A stretch of DNA of 64,000 nt from Oleomonas cavernae (GCF_003590945.1 NZ_QYUK01000011.1:3938909-4002908), one strand, 5' to 3'; counted from the stretch's first letter, positions 47,680 through 59,728 are shown. Numbers and translations: made by a program. The notes: generated by a model from the letters alone, not told the origin.

Positions 47680-47946
47680 CTACTTCCGCACCAGGTAGCC
47701 GATGATGCCGCCGGTTGCGGCCGAAAGCACAGATATCGCCCACTTCTTTTCCTCGGCCGACGCCGCGCTCGACGACAGGGTGCTGTAGCACAACCACGCG
47801 ACCAAAGTGACGAAAGCAATCGCCACCAGGAACAACGCCACGTCTTTGAACAGGCGGACATTACGCCCGCCGGCGGTCTCTTCCCGTTCAACCGAGACGC
47901 TGTACTTGTGGTTCGGCGGCGGGCTGTTCAGGTCGATCGTACTCAC
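47680..47946 (-). CDS. Small two-helix membrane protein paired with an RHH regulator
   Basis: The 88-residue protein has a polar N-terminal 30 residues and two membrane segments (DVALFLVAIAFVTLVAWLC and KWAISVLSAATGGIIGYLV). The GTG start overlaps the stop of the upstream RHH gene by four bases, so the pair is translationally coupled. No family is recognised. A small membrane effector controlled by a ribbon-helix-helix protein would fit a toxin-antitoxin-like or phage-derived pair, but this is inference. Confidence 0.6.
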   Translation of the reverse strand: MSTIDLNSPPPNHKYSVSVEREETAGGRNVRLFKDVALFLVAIAFVTLVAWLCYSTLSSSAASAEEKKWAISVLSAATGGIIGYLVRK

Positions 47947-48152
47947 AGGCCGACGATCTCGGTCTGCATTTTCTCTGACTCGGGTTCGACCAGGCCAAGC
48001 TTGAGACCGCGCAGCTTGCCGTCGCGGGCCGCCAAGTACAACTGAAGCGCCTTGCGGAGAATCTCGCTCTTGTTGGTTTCGGTTGCCGCCGCGGCTTTGT
48101 CGATTTCGCGATTGAGGTCATCTGACAGGACCACATTGAAACGTACGCTCAT
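47943..48152 (-). CDS. Ribbon-helix-helix (CopG-like) protein
   Basis: The 69-residue protein starts MSVRFNVVLSDDLNREIDKA (beta-strand and first helix) and continues ATETNKSEILRKALQLYLAA (second helix), a complete RHH DNA-binding fold, then a charged tail. AGGAG lies six bases before the ATG. It probably represses its own promoter, where a GTGT-N5-ACAC dyad overlaps the -10 box. It is coupled to a small membrane protein gene. Confidence 0.75.
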   Translation of the reverse strand: MSVRFNVVLSDDLNREIDKAAAATETNKSEILRKALQLYLAARDGKLRGLKLGLVEPESEKMQTEIVGL

Positions 48153-48177
48153 GACCGACTCCTTGCGCAAATTAGGT

Positions 48178-48210
48178 GTGTTTTATACACTCTTTTGGCG
48201 CATCATTCAA
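48178..48210 (-). promoter_or_regulatory. Promoter and operator of the RHH/membrane-protein pair
   Basis: On the minus strand TTGAAT (48210-48205), a 17-base spacer and TATAAA (48187-48182) form a good sigma-70 promoter about 30 bases before the RHH start. The dyad GTGT-N5-ACAC (48178-48190) covers the -10 box. The rest of the 290-base gap up to the parE stop shows no gene. Confidence 0.65.
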
Positions 48211-48442
48211 TCGGCAACGGCCCTAAGGCAACCGGGGCAGGCGCCGGGTGATGCCTGTAGGCGCCCGCATATTGGACTGCAAAGCAAATATGAGAAACCA
48301 TTTCTCATCCCATCAACTGAGTGGTGCAGCTACGCTCGCCCGAGCGGTTCGTTCGCCATCCGGATCGTGGCACGCTCCATTGGCTGGTCGGCGACATCGC
48401 CACCCCGGAGCTCGGCGCCACCGGTCTTGGGTTGTGAAAGGG

Positions 48443-48814
48443 CTATTCGTCGCCATAGGCCGATGGCAGGTGACGTTCGAGGTCCATCGCATCGTAAAGC
48501 ACGCGCCCGACGCCGATCACGCCCGAACGCACAGCCCGATACAACAGAAAGTGCCTAGGATTGCGGACGATGCCGCTTTCATGGCGCGCCCGCTCCCGAC
48601 TGTGGCGCAGATGATAACTGCGCACCTGCTCGCCAAGATCCGGACGCTTGATGCTTCCAGGCCGTTCGGGGTCGGCAGCGACATCGCGCAGCGCCGTCGC
48701 GAGCAGGCGTTCGTAACGCAGACGAGCCAGTTCGCCGAAGTGTTCATCGGTCCAGGCCAGAAGCTCGACGATATCCTCCCGCGCCGCGGCCGAGAGGCGG
48801 TATTTGGCCGTCAC
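48443..48814 (-). CDS. parE: ParE/RelE family toxin
   Basis: The 123-residue protein has the ParE fold signature YRLSAAAREDIVELLAWTDE, FGELARLRYERLLATALRDV and HFLLYRAVRSGVIGVGRVLY DAMD-like C-terminal strands. It is a probable gyrase-targeting or ribosome-dependent toxin; the ParD partner supports the ParE assignment. It starts two bases after parD and is about 20 residues longer at the C-terminus than typical ParE. Confidence 0.85.
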   Translation of the reverse strand: MTAKYRLSAAAREDIVELLAWTDEHFGELARLRYERLLATALRDVAADPERPGSIKRPDLGEQVRSYHLRHSRERARHESGIVRNPRHFLLYRAVRSGVIGVGRVLYDAMDLERHLPSAYGDE

Positions 48815-48816
48815 CT

Positions 48817-49110
48817 TTATGCGCCGGCCTTGCGCGCCCGCGCCTTGGCCTCACGCCCGAGGCCGCCGACATACTCCTCCAAGGTGTCGCCCGAAACAGT
48901 GACGAAGCGGCCTTCCTTCAGATCGGCAAAGCCGATCCGGGCCGCCTCCCGCAAAGCTTCCAGCTTCGCAGCCTCGCGAGCCTCACGCTGTTCGATCATG
49001 CGAAGGCCCTCGCGCAAGACCTCGCTGGCATTTTGATAGCGGCCGGACTTCACCAGCCGGTCGATGACCTCTTCATGATGTTCGGTCAGGACGACGTTGC
49101 GCGTTGGCAT
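48817..49110 (-). CDS. parD: ParD-like antitoxin
   Basis: The 97-residue protein starts MPTRNVVLTEHHEEVIDRLV and continues KSGRYQNASEVLREGLRMIE, the ribbon-helix-helix of type II ParD/CC2985 antitoxins. The C-terminal helix (LREAARIGFADLKEGRFVTV) would bind the toxin. It is the first gene of the operon and probably represses the promoter upstream. Confidence 0.88.
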   Translation of the reverse strand: MPTRNVVLTEHHEEVIDRLVKSGRYQNASEVLREGLRMIEQREAREAAKLEALREAARIGFADLKEGRFVTVSGDTLEEYVGGLGREAKARARKAGA

Positions 49111-49143
49111 GGCAGAGCCTTCGGACGATGGTTTCGCGGCCGC

Positions 49144-49172
49144 AGGATAGCAGTCATGGCATAATATGCCAA
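49144..49172 (-). promoter_or_regulatory. parDE promoter with palindromic operator
   Basis: TTGGCA (49172-49167), a 17-base spacer and TATCCT (49149-49144) form a sigma-70 promoter on the minus strand. A perfect 15-base palindrome TGGCATAATATGCCA (49157-49171) covers the -35 box and spacer and is the likely ParD operator. Confidence 0.65.
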
Positions 49173-49268
49173 TGGTAGTTGCCGCGCCGCTACACCTGTC
49201 TTGTGAGACGGACCCCAGATTTGCCAGCAGTTTCCAGCTATTTGCTTGACGGTCCAGGACGTCAGTAC

Positions 49269-51725
<2,457 letters not shown>

Positions 51726-51732
51726 TTATCTG

Positions 51733-52882
51733 TTACGATGCCGCCGCGACTTGGCCGTCGCGGACATCGAAGAACTGGGCCGTCAGGCCATCGAACAGCG
51801 ACCGCTCGGTGCCGGTCAGGAACACCTGGCCCCGGCGCGCGAGATCAGGTCGTAGAGGGCCGCCCGGCGGCCGGGATCGAGATGCGCCGCCGCCTCGTCC
51901 AGCAGCAGCAGGGGCGCGCGGCCGTCCGCCCGCGCCACCAGCGCCGCCTGGGCCAGCACGATCGAGAGCAGCAGGGCCTTCTGCTCCCCCGTCGAACACT
52001 GCCCCGCCGGCTGGTCCTTGGCGACATGGGTGGTGCCCAGGTCGCCGCGGTGGGGGCCGATGGTCTGGGCACCGGCCTCGCCGTCGCGCGGCCGCGCGGC
52101 CGACAAGGCGGCGCGCAGGCGGCCGGCCACGGCGGCTTCCTCGCCCGCCCAGCCCTCGACCTCGCCGGTCAGGGCCAGGTGGGCGCGGGGAAACGGCGTC
52201 TCGACCGCGGCCATCGCCGCGTTGAGATCCGCCACCGTCGCCCGCCTCGCTGCCGCGATCGCCGCGCCTTCCCGGCCCAGCCGCTCTTCCAGCGCGTCCA
52301 GCCACTGGCTGTCGCGCGGGCCCTGGGTCAACAGCCTCAACCGCTCCTCCCGGGCCTTGTCATAGGCGACGTGGGCCTCGGCATGGGCGGCATGGCGTGC
52401 CATCACCAGGCGGTCCAGGAAGCGCCGGCGGGGGCCGCGCCCTCGGTCCACAGCCGGTCCATGGTCGGCGTCAGCCACAGGATCGACAGCTCGCGCGCCA
52501 AGCTGGCCTGGGTGACCTGGGCGCCGTCACGCTTGACCTGGCGCCGCTCGCTGCCGGGAACGGTCGCCGTGCCGATCTCGAGCGGTGCCGCCAGCCCCTC
52601 GCCCACAACCGCCGCCGCCACGGCCCAGCCGCCTGCCCCGTCCCGTCGGGCGATCTCGGCGCTCCTGGCATGGCGCAGGCCGCGCCCGGGCGAGAGCATG
52701 GACAGGCCTTCCAGCAGGTTGGTCTTGCCCGCGCCATTGGGCCCCGACAGCACCACCGGCCGGCCATCGAACAGCAGCTCGGCCCGGCCGTAGCAGCGAA
52801 AATCGGTCACGACCAGGCGCTGGACATGGCGCGCCGCCGGCAGGGCTGCGCGATCCGGTTCGTCTTCGCTCGCAATGGTCAT
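51733..52882 (-). CDS. recF: DNA replication/repair protein RecF (two frameshifts)
   Basis: The product, about 383 residues when joined, has the Walker A VVLSGPNGAGKTNLLEGLSM near residue 36, DFRCYGRAELLF, RRFLDRLVMARHAAHAEAHV, the ABC-type signature CSTGEQKALLLSIVLAQA and Walker B PLLLLDEAAAHLDP. Two breaks are seen: near 52437 (one more C gives AAPRRRFLDRLV) and near 51838 (one more C gives SRARGQVFLTGTER). Both are in C/G runs. RecF loads RecA at gaps and is normally intact next to dnaN, so sequence error is the best explanation. The ATG at 52882 is used. Confidence 0.88.
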
Positions 52883-52916
52883 GGCCAAGGCCAATCGTCG
52901 CCACCTTTCACGGTCA

Positions 52917-53047
52917 AAGCCCTCTCCTCCTCGGAGGAGAGGGTGGGGTGAGGAGGGAATCACCGCCGGCGCAATTCCTGCGCAACCACCTCACCCTCCC
53001 CGCTGTCGCGGGTCCCCTCCCTCTCCCCCGTAAACGGCGGAGAGGGC
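52917..53047. repeat. Dispersed palindromic repeat family A, copy 3
   Basis: This 131-bp copy begins AAGCCCTCTCCTCC and ends CGGAGAGGGC in the same orientation as copy 1. It shares the left GGAGGAGAGGG hairpin, the GGGGTGAGGAGGG and CCACCTCACCCTCCCC blocks and the GGGTCCCCTCCCTCTCC block; the central loop differs. It fills the gap between dnaN and recF. Confidence 0.85.
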
Positions 53048-53055
53048 AAATGACA

Positions 53056-54177
53056 TCAAACGCGCATCGGCATCAGGACGTAGAGCGTGGCATCGTCGCC
53101 CTGGTCGCGCACCAGGGTGGGCGCCAGCGAATCCGCCAGCACCAGGCGGATCACATCGGATTCGATCTGCTGGGTGATATCCAGCAGGTACTTGGCGTTG
53201 AAGCCGATCTCCATCGGGCCGGAGCGATAGCTGGCCGCCACCTCCTCGACCGCGCTGCCGTTGTCGGGGCTGGTCACCGACAGGGTGATGCGGTCCTGGT
53301 CGAGGATCAGCTTCACCGCGCGGGTCTTGTCGGTCGAGATGGTCGAGACGCGGTCGACCGCGGCGGCGAACAGCTTGGGATCGACTTCCAGCAGCTTGTC
53401 GTTCTGGGTCGGGATGACGCGGGAATATTCCGGGAAGCTGCCGTCGATCAGTTTGGACGTCAGCACCACGTCGTCGAAGGCGAAACGGATCTTGGTGTCG
53501 GACAAAGCGATCGAGACGTCGCCCTCGGTCTCCTCGATCAGCTTGCGCACCTCGTTCACGGTCTTGCGCGGCACGATCGCGCCGGGGATGCCGGCGGCGC
53601 CGTCGGGCAGCGGCACCTCGAAGCGGGCCAGGCGGTGGCCGTCGGTGGCCACCCCGCGCAGCACGGCGACGCCCGAGGAGTCCGCCGCGTGGAGATAGAT
53701 GCCGTTGAGGTAGTACCGCGTCTCTTCCGTCGAGATGGCGAATCGGGTCTTGTCGATCAGGTTGCGCAGGGCATCGGCCGAGAGGGCGAAGGAATGGGGC
53801 ATGCCGCCGTCGGCGATCACGGGGAAGTCCTCGCGCGGCAGGCACTGCAACTGGAAGCGCGAGCGCCCGGCCGACAGGCTCATGCGGCCGCTGTCCTCCG
53901 ACTTGTAGATCAGCTCGACATCGGTGCCCTCGGGCAACTTGCGCACGATGTCGAACAGGGTGTGGGCCGAGGCGGTGGTGGCCCCGCCCTGGATGATGTT
54001 GGCGGGCACGCTTTCGACGATGGCGAGGTCCAGGTCGGTCGCGGTCAGGTGCAGGTGGCCGTCTCGCGCCTCGATCAGGACGTTCGAGAGGATGGGTATG
54101 GTATTCCGCCGTTCGACGACGCTGTGGATGTGGCCGAGGGTGCGCAGAAGGGCGCCGCGTTCGATGATGAGCTGCAT
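53056..54177 (-). CDS. dnaN: DNA polymerase III sliding clamp (beta subunit)
   Basis: The 373-residue clamp has three similar domains. Recognisable segments are MQLIIERGALLRTLGHIHSV, NTIPILSNVLIEARDGHLHL, FQLQCLPREDFPVIADGGMP, DGHRLARFEVPLPDGA and the C-terminal DATLYVLMPMRV. It encircles DNA and tethers the polymerase. It is separated from dnaA by a 3-kb RTX gene on the other strand instead of following dnaA directly. Confidence 0.97.
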   Translation of the reverse strand: MQLIIERGALLRTLGHIHSVVERRNTIPILSNVLIEARDGHLHLTATDLDLAIVESVPANIIQGGATTASAHTLFDIVRKLPEGTDVELIYKSEDSGRMSLSAGRSRFQLQCLPREDFPVIADGGMPHSFALSADALRNLIDKTRFAISTEETRYYLNGIYLHAADSSGVAVLRGVATDGHRLARFEVPLPDGAAGIPGAIVPRKTVNEVRKLIEETEGDVSIALSDTKIRFAFDDVVLTSKLIDGSFPEYSRVIPTQNDKLLEVDPKLFAAAVDRVSTISTDKTRAVKLILDQDRITLSVTSPDNGSAVEEVAASYRSGPMEIGFNAKYLLDITQQIESDVIRLVLADSLAPTLVRDQGDDATLYVLMPMRV

Positions 54178-54542
54178 ACGTCGTTCTCGATGCGTCGGTC
54201 GTGATCCGGTGAAGGAGGATCAGGAGGGCGGAACCGGCGTGGCTGTCACGCCGACCGCGCACCGCGCAGGGCGGTGACACGGTGCTAGAGAGTAGCAAAA
54301 GGTATGGGGGGCGCCAGCGCTTTTTAACCCTCGGCAACATATTGATTTGGCGTCACTATTCGCCGCCCGGCCGAAGCTTTCCAGGACCCCGGCGGACAGG
54401 CTTCCGCGCAGGTGATTCGGCCACCGGCTGGCGCAAGGCCGCAGAATACCCTTTTTGATTGAATTTCCGCCAGTCGCCAAGCACTGTGGCGGCGCAGCGC
54501 CATGGCAGCGCGCTCGCGCTTACCATCGATGGAGTAGCGGTC
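54178..54542. other. Divergent intergenic region between dnaN and the RTX gene
   Basis: No gene is supported. The region holds the promoters of dnaN (minus) and the RTX gene (plus). A GGCGTGGCTGTCACGCC hairpin lies at about 54236-54252, and a TTTTTAACC stretch near 54330 marks the AT-richest part. No DnaA box was found here. Confidence 0.4.
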
Positions 54543-57251
54543 TTGGCCAATATCAACGGCACCAGTAACGCGGACGTGCTGGATGGCACGACAGAGGCCG
54601 ACGTCATCAACGGCTTCGCCGGTGACGACGAAATCTACGGCGATGCCGGCGACGACACGCTCGAGGGCGGCGAAGGCGACGACATTCTGGGCGGCGGCGC
54701 CGGGGTCGATCGTCTGGTCGGCGGCAACGGCGACGATGGCTATGTGATCGACGACGACAGCGCGGACACGATCGTCGAGACGGCGGACGGCGGTATCGAC
54801 ACCGTCGCCGCCTTCCACGACTACACGCTGCCGACCAATGTCGAGGGCCTCCTCCTCTATGCCGGGCAGAAGGGTTTCGGCAACGATCAGATCAACGTCC
54901 TCGTGGCCCACGACGACGGCGCCGAGCTTTATGGCCTCGGCAGCGAGGATTATCTGATCGGTGGCGCCGGCAACGACCGCCTCGACGGCGGCACGGGTGA
55001 CGATCGGCTCGAGGGCGGTGCCGGCGACGATACCTATGTCGTCGACAGCGCGCGGGACGTCGTCATCGACACGACCGGCACCGATACCGTTCTCGCCTAT
55101 CTCAACTGGAGACTGGGCAGCGGCTTCGAGAATCTGACTTTGAAGGGCAGCGCCGGCTTCTCCGGCAGCGGCAACAGCCTCGGCAACACGATCATCGGCA
55201 ATGCCGGCGGCAACAAGATCGACGGCGCCAGCGGCAACGATACGCTCCAGGGCGGCGACGGTGACGACACCCTGCTGGGCGGCAACGGCGCCGACAGTCT
55301 CACCGGCGGCCGGGGTGTGGATATGCTGCAGGGCGGCCTGGGCAACGACACCTACTACCTGGACGCCGGCGACAACGCCGACACGGTGAGCGAAGCGGGC
55401 GCCGACGGCATCGACACGGTGGTCGCGGCCTTCGACTACACGCTGATCGGCGGGTTCGAGAATCTGACCCTGCGCGCCGGCATCCGGGGCCAGGGCAACA
55501 ACCTCGGCAACAGCATAACCGGCAACAGGTCGGCCAACACGCTGCTGGGCGAGGCGGGCAACGACACGCTGGACGGCGGCGACGGCAACGACACGCTCGA
55601 AGGCGGTGCCGGCAACGATATCCTGATCGGCGGTGCCGGCATCGATGTGCTGAAGGGCGGTCTCGGCAACGATACCTACTACCTCGACCCCGCCAATGTG
55701 CGACGGGACTCGGTCAGCGAGGAGAACGGCGGCGGCACCGATATCGTGATTTCGGGATTCGACTATACGCTGCTGGACGGCTTCGAAAATCTCACCCTGA
55801 CCGGCGGTGTCCGGGGCCAGGGTAACGCCGGGAACAACACGATCCTTGGCAGCGCGGGCGACAACAGGCTGCTGGGCGAGGCGGGCAACGACGGGCTCGA
55901 CGGGGCGGCCGGCAACGACCGCCTGGAAGGCGGGGTCGGAAACGACAAGCTGACCGGTGGCCTGGGCCAGGATCTGGTCTTTGGCGGCGACGGCAACGAC
56001 CAGCTTGTCATCACTTCCACGGCGGATGTCGCCGGCGGCGAAATCTACGACGGCGGCAACGGTTCCGACGCCATTGTCTTCTCCGGCCCGGGCCGCCTCG
56101 ATCTGAGCCAACTGGCGCTCACCGGCATCGAGAAGGCGGTCAGTAACGGCGGCGCGCTGGCCATGTCGTTCGCCATGTTGAAGTCCTTCGCCGTGGTCGA
56201 CGCCCATGAGATCCATCTCACCGACGGCGGCACGCTGGACCTGACGGGGATCGCTTCCCTTCCCGGGCTCATGTACCTCTATCTGTCGGACCAGGACACG
56301 GTGCTTGACCTGCGCCAGATCGAAGTCGGCACCCCCCGATACTACAACCTGTGGATCAACGGCGGCGCTGGCGACGACGTACTGACGGGCGGAGACGGAC
56401 TCACCGCCGCCTACGAATATCTCGACGGCGGCAAAGGCAACGACATCCTCCATGCCGGGGACAGTTACATAAACTATCTGACCGGCGGTCGCGGCAAGGA
56501 CATGGTCTATGGCAGCGACGGCAACGACGTTCTGATCGTCAAGGCTCGGGACGTTGTCTCGGGCGAAATCTATGATGGCGGCGCCGGAGACGATCAGCTC
56601 ACATTCGAGCCCCAACGCGAGGGCGAGATCCTCGACGTGAACTTGGACGGCGTCACGCTGCTCAACATCGAGACGCTCCGCGGCACCGATATCAGGATTT
56701 CGATCGAGGACGCAGAGAGACTCGCCAATTTCAGCGCGCACAACGTCTATCTCAAGGACGGCGGTGTCTTGGACTTCGGCACGTCGGATTTTGCCTACAT
56801 GTTGTCGGTACACTTCGCCGACGAGGCGACCACGCTCGACCTGCGCACACCTGCAGGTGCCTTTCCGCGCAAAACCGCCACCAGCGTCTATGGCGGCGCC
56901 GGCGACGACATCATCTATGCCGGCGCCAACCAGTCGACCATCGATGGCGGTGGCGGCGACGATGTAATCTACAATGACAACACGTGGCGCGTCACCGGTG
57001 GCGACGGCGCCGACCGTTTCGTGTTCAAGGCCAAGAAGGTCTGCGTCATTACCGACTTTGAAGATGGCATCGACACGTTCGACGTCAGCGCCCTGGGCTA
57101 TCACACTTTCGACGAAATGGTCGCCGCCGGCTTCAGCGTGACCGAGAACTATACGGGTGGCGTGCGGGTCAATCTGGGCCAGAGCACCACGCTGCTGCTG
57201 AACACCATGCCCCTCGACACGATCGAGGCCAGCGACTTCCTCTTCGCCTGA
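54543..57251 (+). CDS. Large RTX (hemolysin-type calcium-binding repeat) protein inserted between dnaA and dnaN
   Basis: The 902-residue acidic protein is built from glycine/aspartate nonapeptide repeats (GGAGNDRLDGGTGDDRLEGG and many others) that form calcium-binding beta-rolls. They are interspersed with longer modules that repeat GFENLTLRAGIRGQGNNLGN. The last 250 residues are less repetitive, with final repeats GGAGDDIIYAGA and GGGGDDVIYND, and end with a hydrophobic SDFLFA typical of type I secretion signals. The likely start is a TTG at 54543 with GGAG eight bases upstream; no ATG fits the frame. It should be exported by a type I secretion system, which is not in the window. No enzymatic domain is seen, so a surface-layer or adhesion role is possible. 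Confidence 0.85.
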   Translation: MANINGTSNADVLDGTTEADVINGFAGDDEIYGDAGDDTLEGGEGDDILGGGAGVDRLVGGNGDDGYVIDDDSADTIVETADGGIDTVAAFHDYTLPTNVEGLLLYAGQKGFGNDQINVLVAHDDGAELYGLGSEDYLIGGAGNDRLDGGTGDDRLEGGAGDDTYVVDSARDVVIDTTGTDTVLAYLNWRLGSGFENLTLKGSAGFSGSGNSLGNTIIGNAGGNKIDGASGNDTLQGGDGDDTLLGGNGADSLTGGRGVDMLQGGLGNDTYYLDAGDNADTVSEAGADGIDTVVAAFDYTLIGGFENLTLRAGIRGQGNNLGNSITGNRSANTLLGEAGNDTLDGGDGNDTLEGGAGNDILIGGAGIDVLKGGLGNDTYYLDPANVRRDSVSEENGGGTDIVISGFDYTLLDGFENLTLTGGVRGQGNAGNNTILGSAGDNRLLGEAGNDGLDGAAGNDRLEGGVGNDKLTGGLGQDLVFGGDGNDQLVITSTADVAGGEIYDGGNGSDAIVFSGPGRLDLSQLALTGIEKAVSNGGALAMSFAMLKSFAVVDAHEIHLTDGGTLDLTGIASLPGLMYLYLSDQDTVLDLRQIEVGTPRYYNLWINGGAGDDVLTGGDGLTAAYEYLDGGKGNDILHAGDSYINYLTGGRGKDMVYGSDGNDVLIVKARDVVSGEIYDGGAGDDQLTFEPQREGEILDVNLDGVTLLNIETLRGTDIRISIEDAERLANFSAHNVYLKDGGVLDFGTSDFAYMLSVHFADEATTLDLRTPAGAFPRKTATSVYGGAGDDIIYAGANQSTIDGGGGDDVIYNDNTWRVTGGDGADRFVFKAKKVCVITDFEDGIDTFDVSALGYHTFDEMVAAGFSVTENYTGGVRVNLGQSTTLLLNTMPLDTIEASDFLFA

Positions 57252-57261
57252 TCACGCACGG

Positions 57262-57288
57262 CGTCCGGCCGCTTCTCGCGGCCGGATG
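57262..57288. terminator. Hairpin between the converging RTX and dnaA genes
   Basis: An 11-bp near-perfect stem, CGTCCGGCCGC/GCGGCCGGATG with a five-base loop, lies between the two stops. There is no T-run on either side, so it is a weak or Rho-assisted bidirectional terminator candidate. Confidence 0.45.
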
Positions 57289-57295
57289 CTACACG

Positions 57296-58816
57296 TTACA
57301 CCTCCAGCGCGCGGCGCAGGCTGTCGATTTCCTCGTGGAAGGTGGTGTCGGCGGCGCAGAGTTCTTCGATCTTGCGCACGGCATGGATCACCGTGGTGTG
57401 GTCGCGGCCGCCGAACTTGCGGCCGATTTCGGGCAGGGAGCGCGAGGTCAGCTGCTTGGCCAGGTACATCGCCACCTGGCGCGGCCGGGCCACCACGCGC
57501 GCCCGCCGGGCCGACAGCATGTCGTTCATGCGCACGCTGTAATAGTCGGCGACCTTGCGCTGGATGTCCTCGATCGTCACCCGGCGGTCGTTGGCCCGCA
57601 GCAGGTCCTGCAGAACCTCCTGGGCCATGTCGATGGTGATCGGCCGGCCCACCAGTTCGGCATAGGCGACGACGCGGTTGAGCGCGCCTTCCAGCTCGCG
57701 GACATTGGAGGTGATGCGGTGCGCCAGGAACTCGACCACGCGCTTGGGCACTTCGCTCTGGCCCAGGCTTTCGATCTTCTGGTCCAGGATGCCTAGGCGC
57801 AGCTCGTAGTCGGTCGGGTGGATGTCGGCGACCAGACCCCAGCCCAGGCGGGACCGGATGCGTTCCTCGATGCCTTCGAGGTCGGTCGGTGAGCGATCGG
57901 CCGAAATGATCACCTGGCGGTTGTGGTCGACCAGGGCGTTGAAGGTATGGAAGAACTCTTCCTGGGTCGAATCTTTCCCTGAGATGAACTGCACGTCGTC
58001 GATCATCAGGACGTCGACCGAACGGAACTGCTCCTTGAACACCATGGTGTCCTTGAAGCGCAGGGCCCGGATGAACTGGTACATGAACTTCTCGGCCGAG
58101 AGATAGATCACCCGGCGATGCGGCTGGCGCTCGCGGATCGCCCAGGCGATGCCATGCATCAGGTGGGTCTTGCCCAAGCCGACGCCGCCATAGAGGAACA
58201 GCGGGTTGAACTTGACCGCGTCGCCCTCGGCCACGCGGCGGGCGGCGGCATGCGCCAGCTCGTTGGACTTGCCGACGACGAAATTATCGAAGGTGAAGCG
58301 CGGGTCGAGCGGCGCGCCGACCTCGCGGTCGCTCGCTGCCGCGCTCGCCGCGCCCGCCGTCGCGGGCGCGCGGGCCGCCGCCCCGTCGCCTTGGGCAAAA
58401 CCGATCGCCGGCGCGGTGCGGGAGCCATAGCCGCCGACCGGTGCATTATAGGCGGTCGCCTTGGCCGCGGTAGCGCCGCCGATCACGGCGGCCGGGGCCG
58501 GGTCCGGCACGACCGCATCGACCCCGTTGCCGGCCACTGCCGCCGCGGCGGCCATGCGCGGCTGGACGATGAAATCGACCTGGGCCACCACCGGCGCCTC
58601 GACCCGCCACAGGGCGACCAGGCGGTCGGCAAAATGGCTGCGCACATAGTCGCGCATGAAGGTGGTCGGCACGCCCAGGACCACGGTGCCAGACGCCCGC
58701 ATCTCGATCAGGCCCAGCGGCCGGATCCAGCTTTGGAACGTGTTGTCACCGAGTTCCAGCCGGAGGCGTTTCTTGACCGCCGTCCACGCCGCCTCGAATT
58801 GTTGATTGGTAAACAT
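57296..58816 (-). CDS. dnaA: Chromosomal replication initiator DnaA
   Basis: The 506-residue protein has domain I (residues 1-85), a long alanine/glycine/proline-rich linker (90-165), and the AAA+ domain with Walker [14 protein letters not shown] at 210-222, Walker [10 protein letters not shown] at 269-277 and the arginine-finger region [11 protein letters not shown]. Domain IV holds the DNA-binding signature [18 protein letters not shown]. It binds DnaA boxes to open oriC. The linker is longer than in E. coli, as usual in alphaproteobacteria. The chosen start is the ATG at 58816; the frame stays open upstream as shadow of the rhodanese gene. Confidence 0.97.
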   Translation of the reverse strand: MFTNQQFEAAWTAVKKRLRLELGDNTFQSWIRPLGLIEMRASGTVVLGVPTTFMRDYVRSHFADRLVALWRVEAPVVAQVDFIVQPRMAAAAAVAGNGVDAVVPDPAPAAVIGGATAAKATAYNAPVGGYGSRTAPAIGFAQGDGAAARAPATAGAASAAASDREVGAPLDPRFTFDNFVVGKSNELAHAAARRVAEGDAVKFNPLFLYGGVGLGKTHLMHGIAWAIRERQPHRRVIYLSAEKFMYQFIRALRFKDTMVFKEQFRSVDVLMIDDVQFISGKDSTQEEFFHTFNALVDHNRQVIISADRSPTDLEGIEERIRSRLGWGLVADIHPTDYELRLGILDQKIESLGQSEVPKRVVEFLAHRITSNVRELEGALNRVVAYAELVGRPITIDMAQEVLQDLLRANDRRVTIEDIQRKVADYYSVRMNDMLSARRARVVARPRQVAMYLAKQLTSRSLPEIGRKFGGRDHTTVIHAVRKIEELCAADTTFHEEIDSLRRALEV

Positions 58817-58914
58817 CCGTGACAGACCCCGACCCCTGCCGATACCGCCGCCGGCTGAAGGCGAACAACCGCCCCCGTCGACTTGTACTGACCTCAACGA
58901 AGCGCGTTGCCGCT

Positions 58915-59346
58915 TCAGCTCTGCTGCCAGGGCAGTCCCGCGGCCTTCCAGCCGCCGACCGCGCCCCGGTGCCGGCTGCCGTCGAGATCGCCCTCGAAAC
59001 CGCCGGTGATATTGTATGCCGGTGCCAGACCCGCCTTGGTCACGGCCAGCGCCGCCGACCTGGACCGGGCACCCGAGCGGCACAGAAACAGGATCGGCGA
59101 CCCGGGGTGGTGACCCGCCCCGCTCAAGACCGCCTCGAGCTCTGCCAGGAAATTGCCGTTGGCCGTCATGCCGGGGAAATGAGCCCAGGCGACCAGCGCC
59201 GGCTTCTTGCCGAGGCCGCCCAGATCCGGCACGCCGACGAAGCTCCATTCCGCCGCGGAACGGACATCGACAAGCACGGCCCCGGAGTCCTGGCCAAGGA
59301 TGCGCCACGCATCGTCGGGGGTGATGTCACCCGCGTAATCCGCCAC
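58915..59346 (-). CDS. Rhodanese-like domain protein
   Basis: The 143-residue single-domain rhodanese has DAWRILGQDSGAVLVDVRSA, AEWSFVGVPDLGG, and the active-site loop LFLCRSGARSRSAALAVTKA with the catalytic Cys near residue 91, then AYNITGGFEGDLD. It may carry sulfane sulfur. The GTG start has AGGAG 10 bases upstream. It sits 98 bases before dnaA on the same strand. Confidence 0.88.
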   Translation of the reverse strand: MADYAGDITPDDAWRILGQDSGAVLVDVRSAAEWSFVGVPDLGGLGKKPALVAWAHFPGMTANGNFLAELEAVLSGAGHHPGSPILFLCRSGARSRSAALAVTKAGLAPAYNITGGFEGDLDGSRHRGAVGGWKAAGLPWQQS

Positions 59347-59728
59347 GACTCCACTCCTCTCCTTCACACGGCGCGACCCCACCCCGGCCTGCCGCGCGTC
59401 ATGCGCCGACATCGCCTGGAATTCGATCGGCAAGGGCCGCCCGCCCATTTCGGGCACACAAGCAGCCCTCAACTGCAACTTCGGTTGCTTCGCCCCGAAT
59501 ACCTAAACACGCAAGTAATCAGCGCGCACTTGTCTTGACTATTAGACGAGCACGTCCCGCGATTACTTCCCCTTCGAGTATTCGTCCCCGCCTGCCATGC
59601 GGGGACCCACACAATAACAACGGGGCCGGGCGGAGGCAACGAGACCGAAGCACGAACGACCAAGATTCCGACTCGCGCTACTCGGTTACCGCGAATCCCG
59701 GCCTGCCTGATTTTTGCACTCGGACAGC

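Noticed and set aside
54324-57104. Long open frame antisense to the RTX gene
   Set aside because: It is a by-product of the glycine/aspartate repeat codons and has no recognisable family or ribosome site.
58817-59308. DnaA extended upstream to 59308
   Set aside because: The upstream residues are the wrong-frame reading of the rhodanese gene; the [11 protein letters not shown] start is normal.
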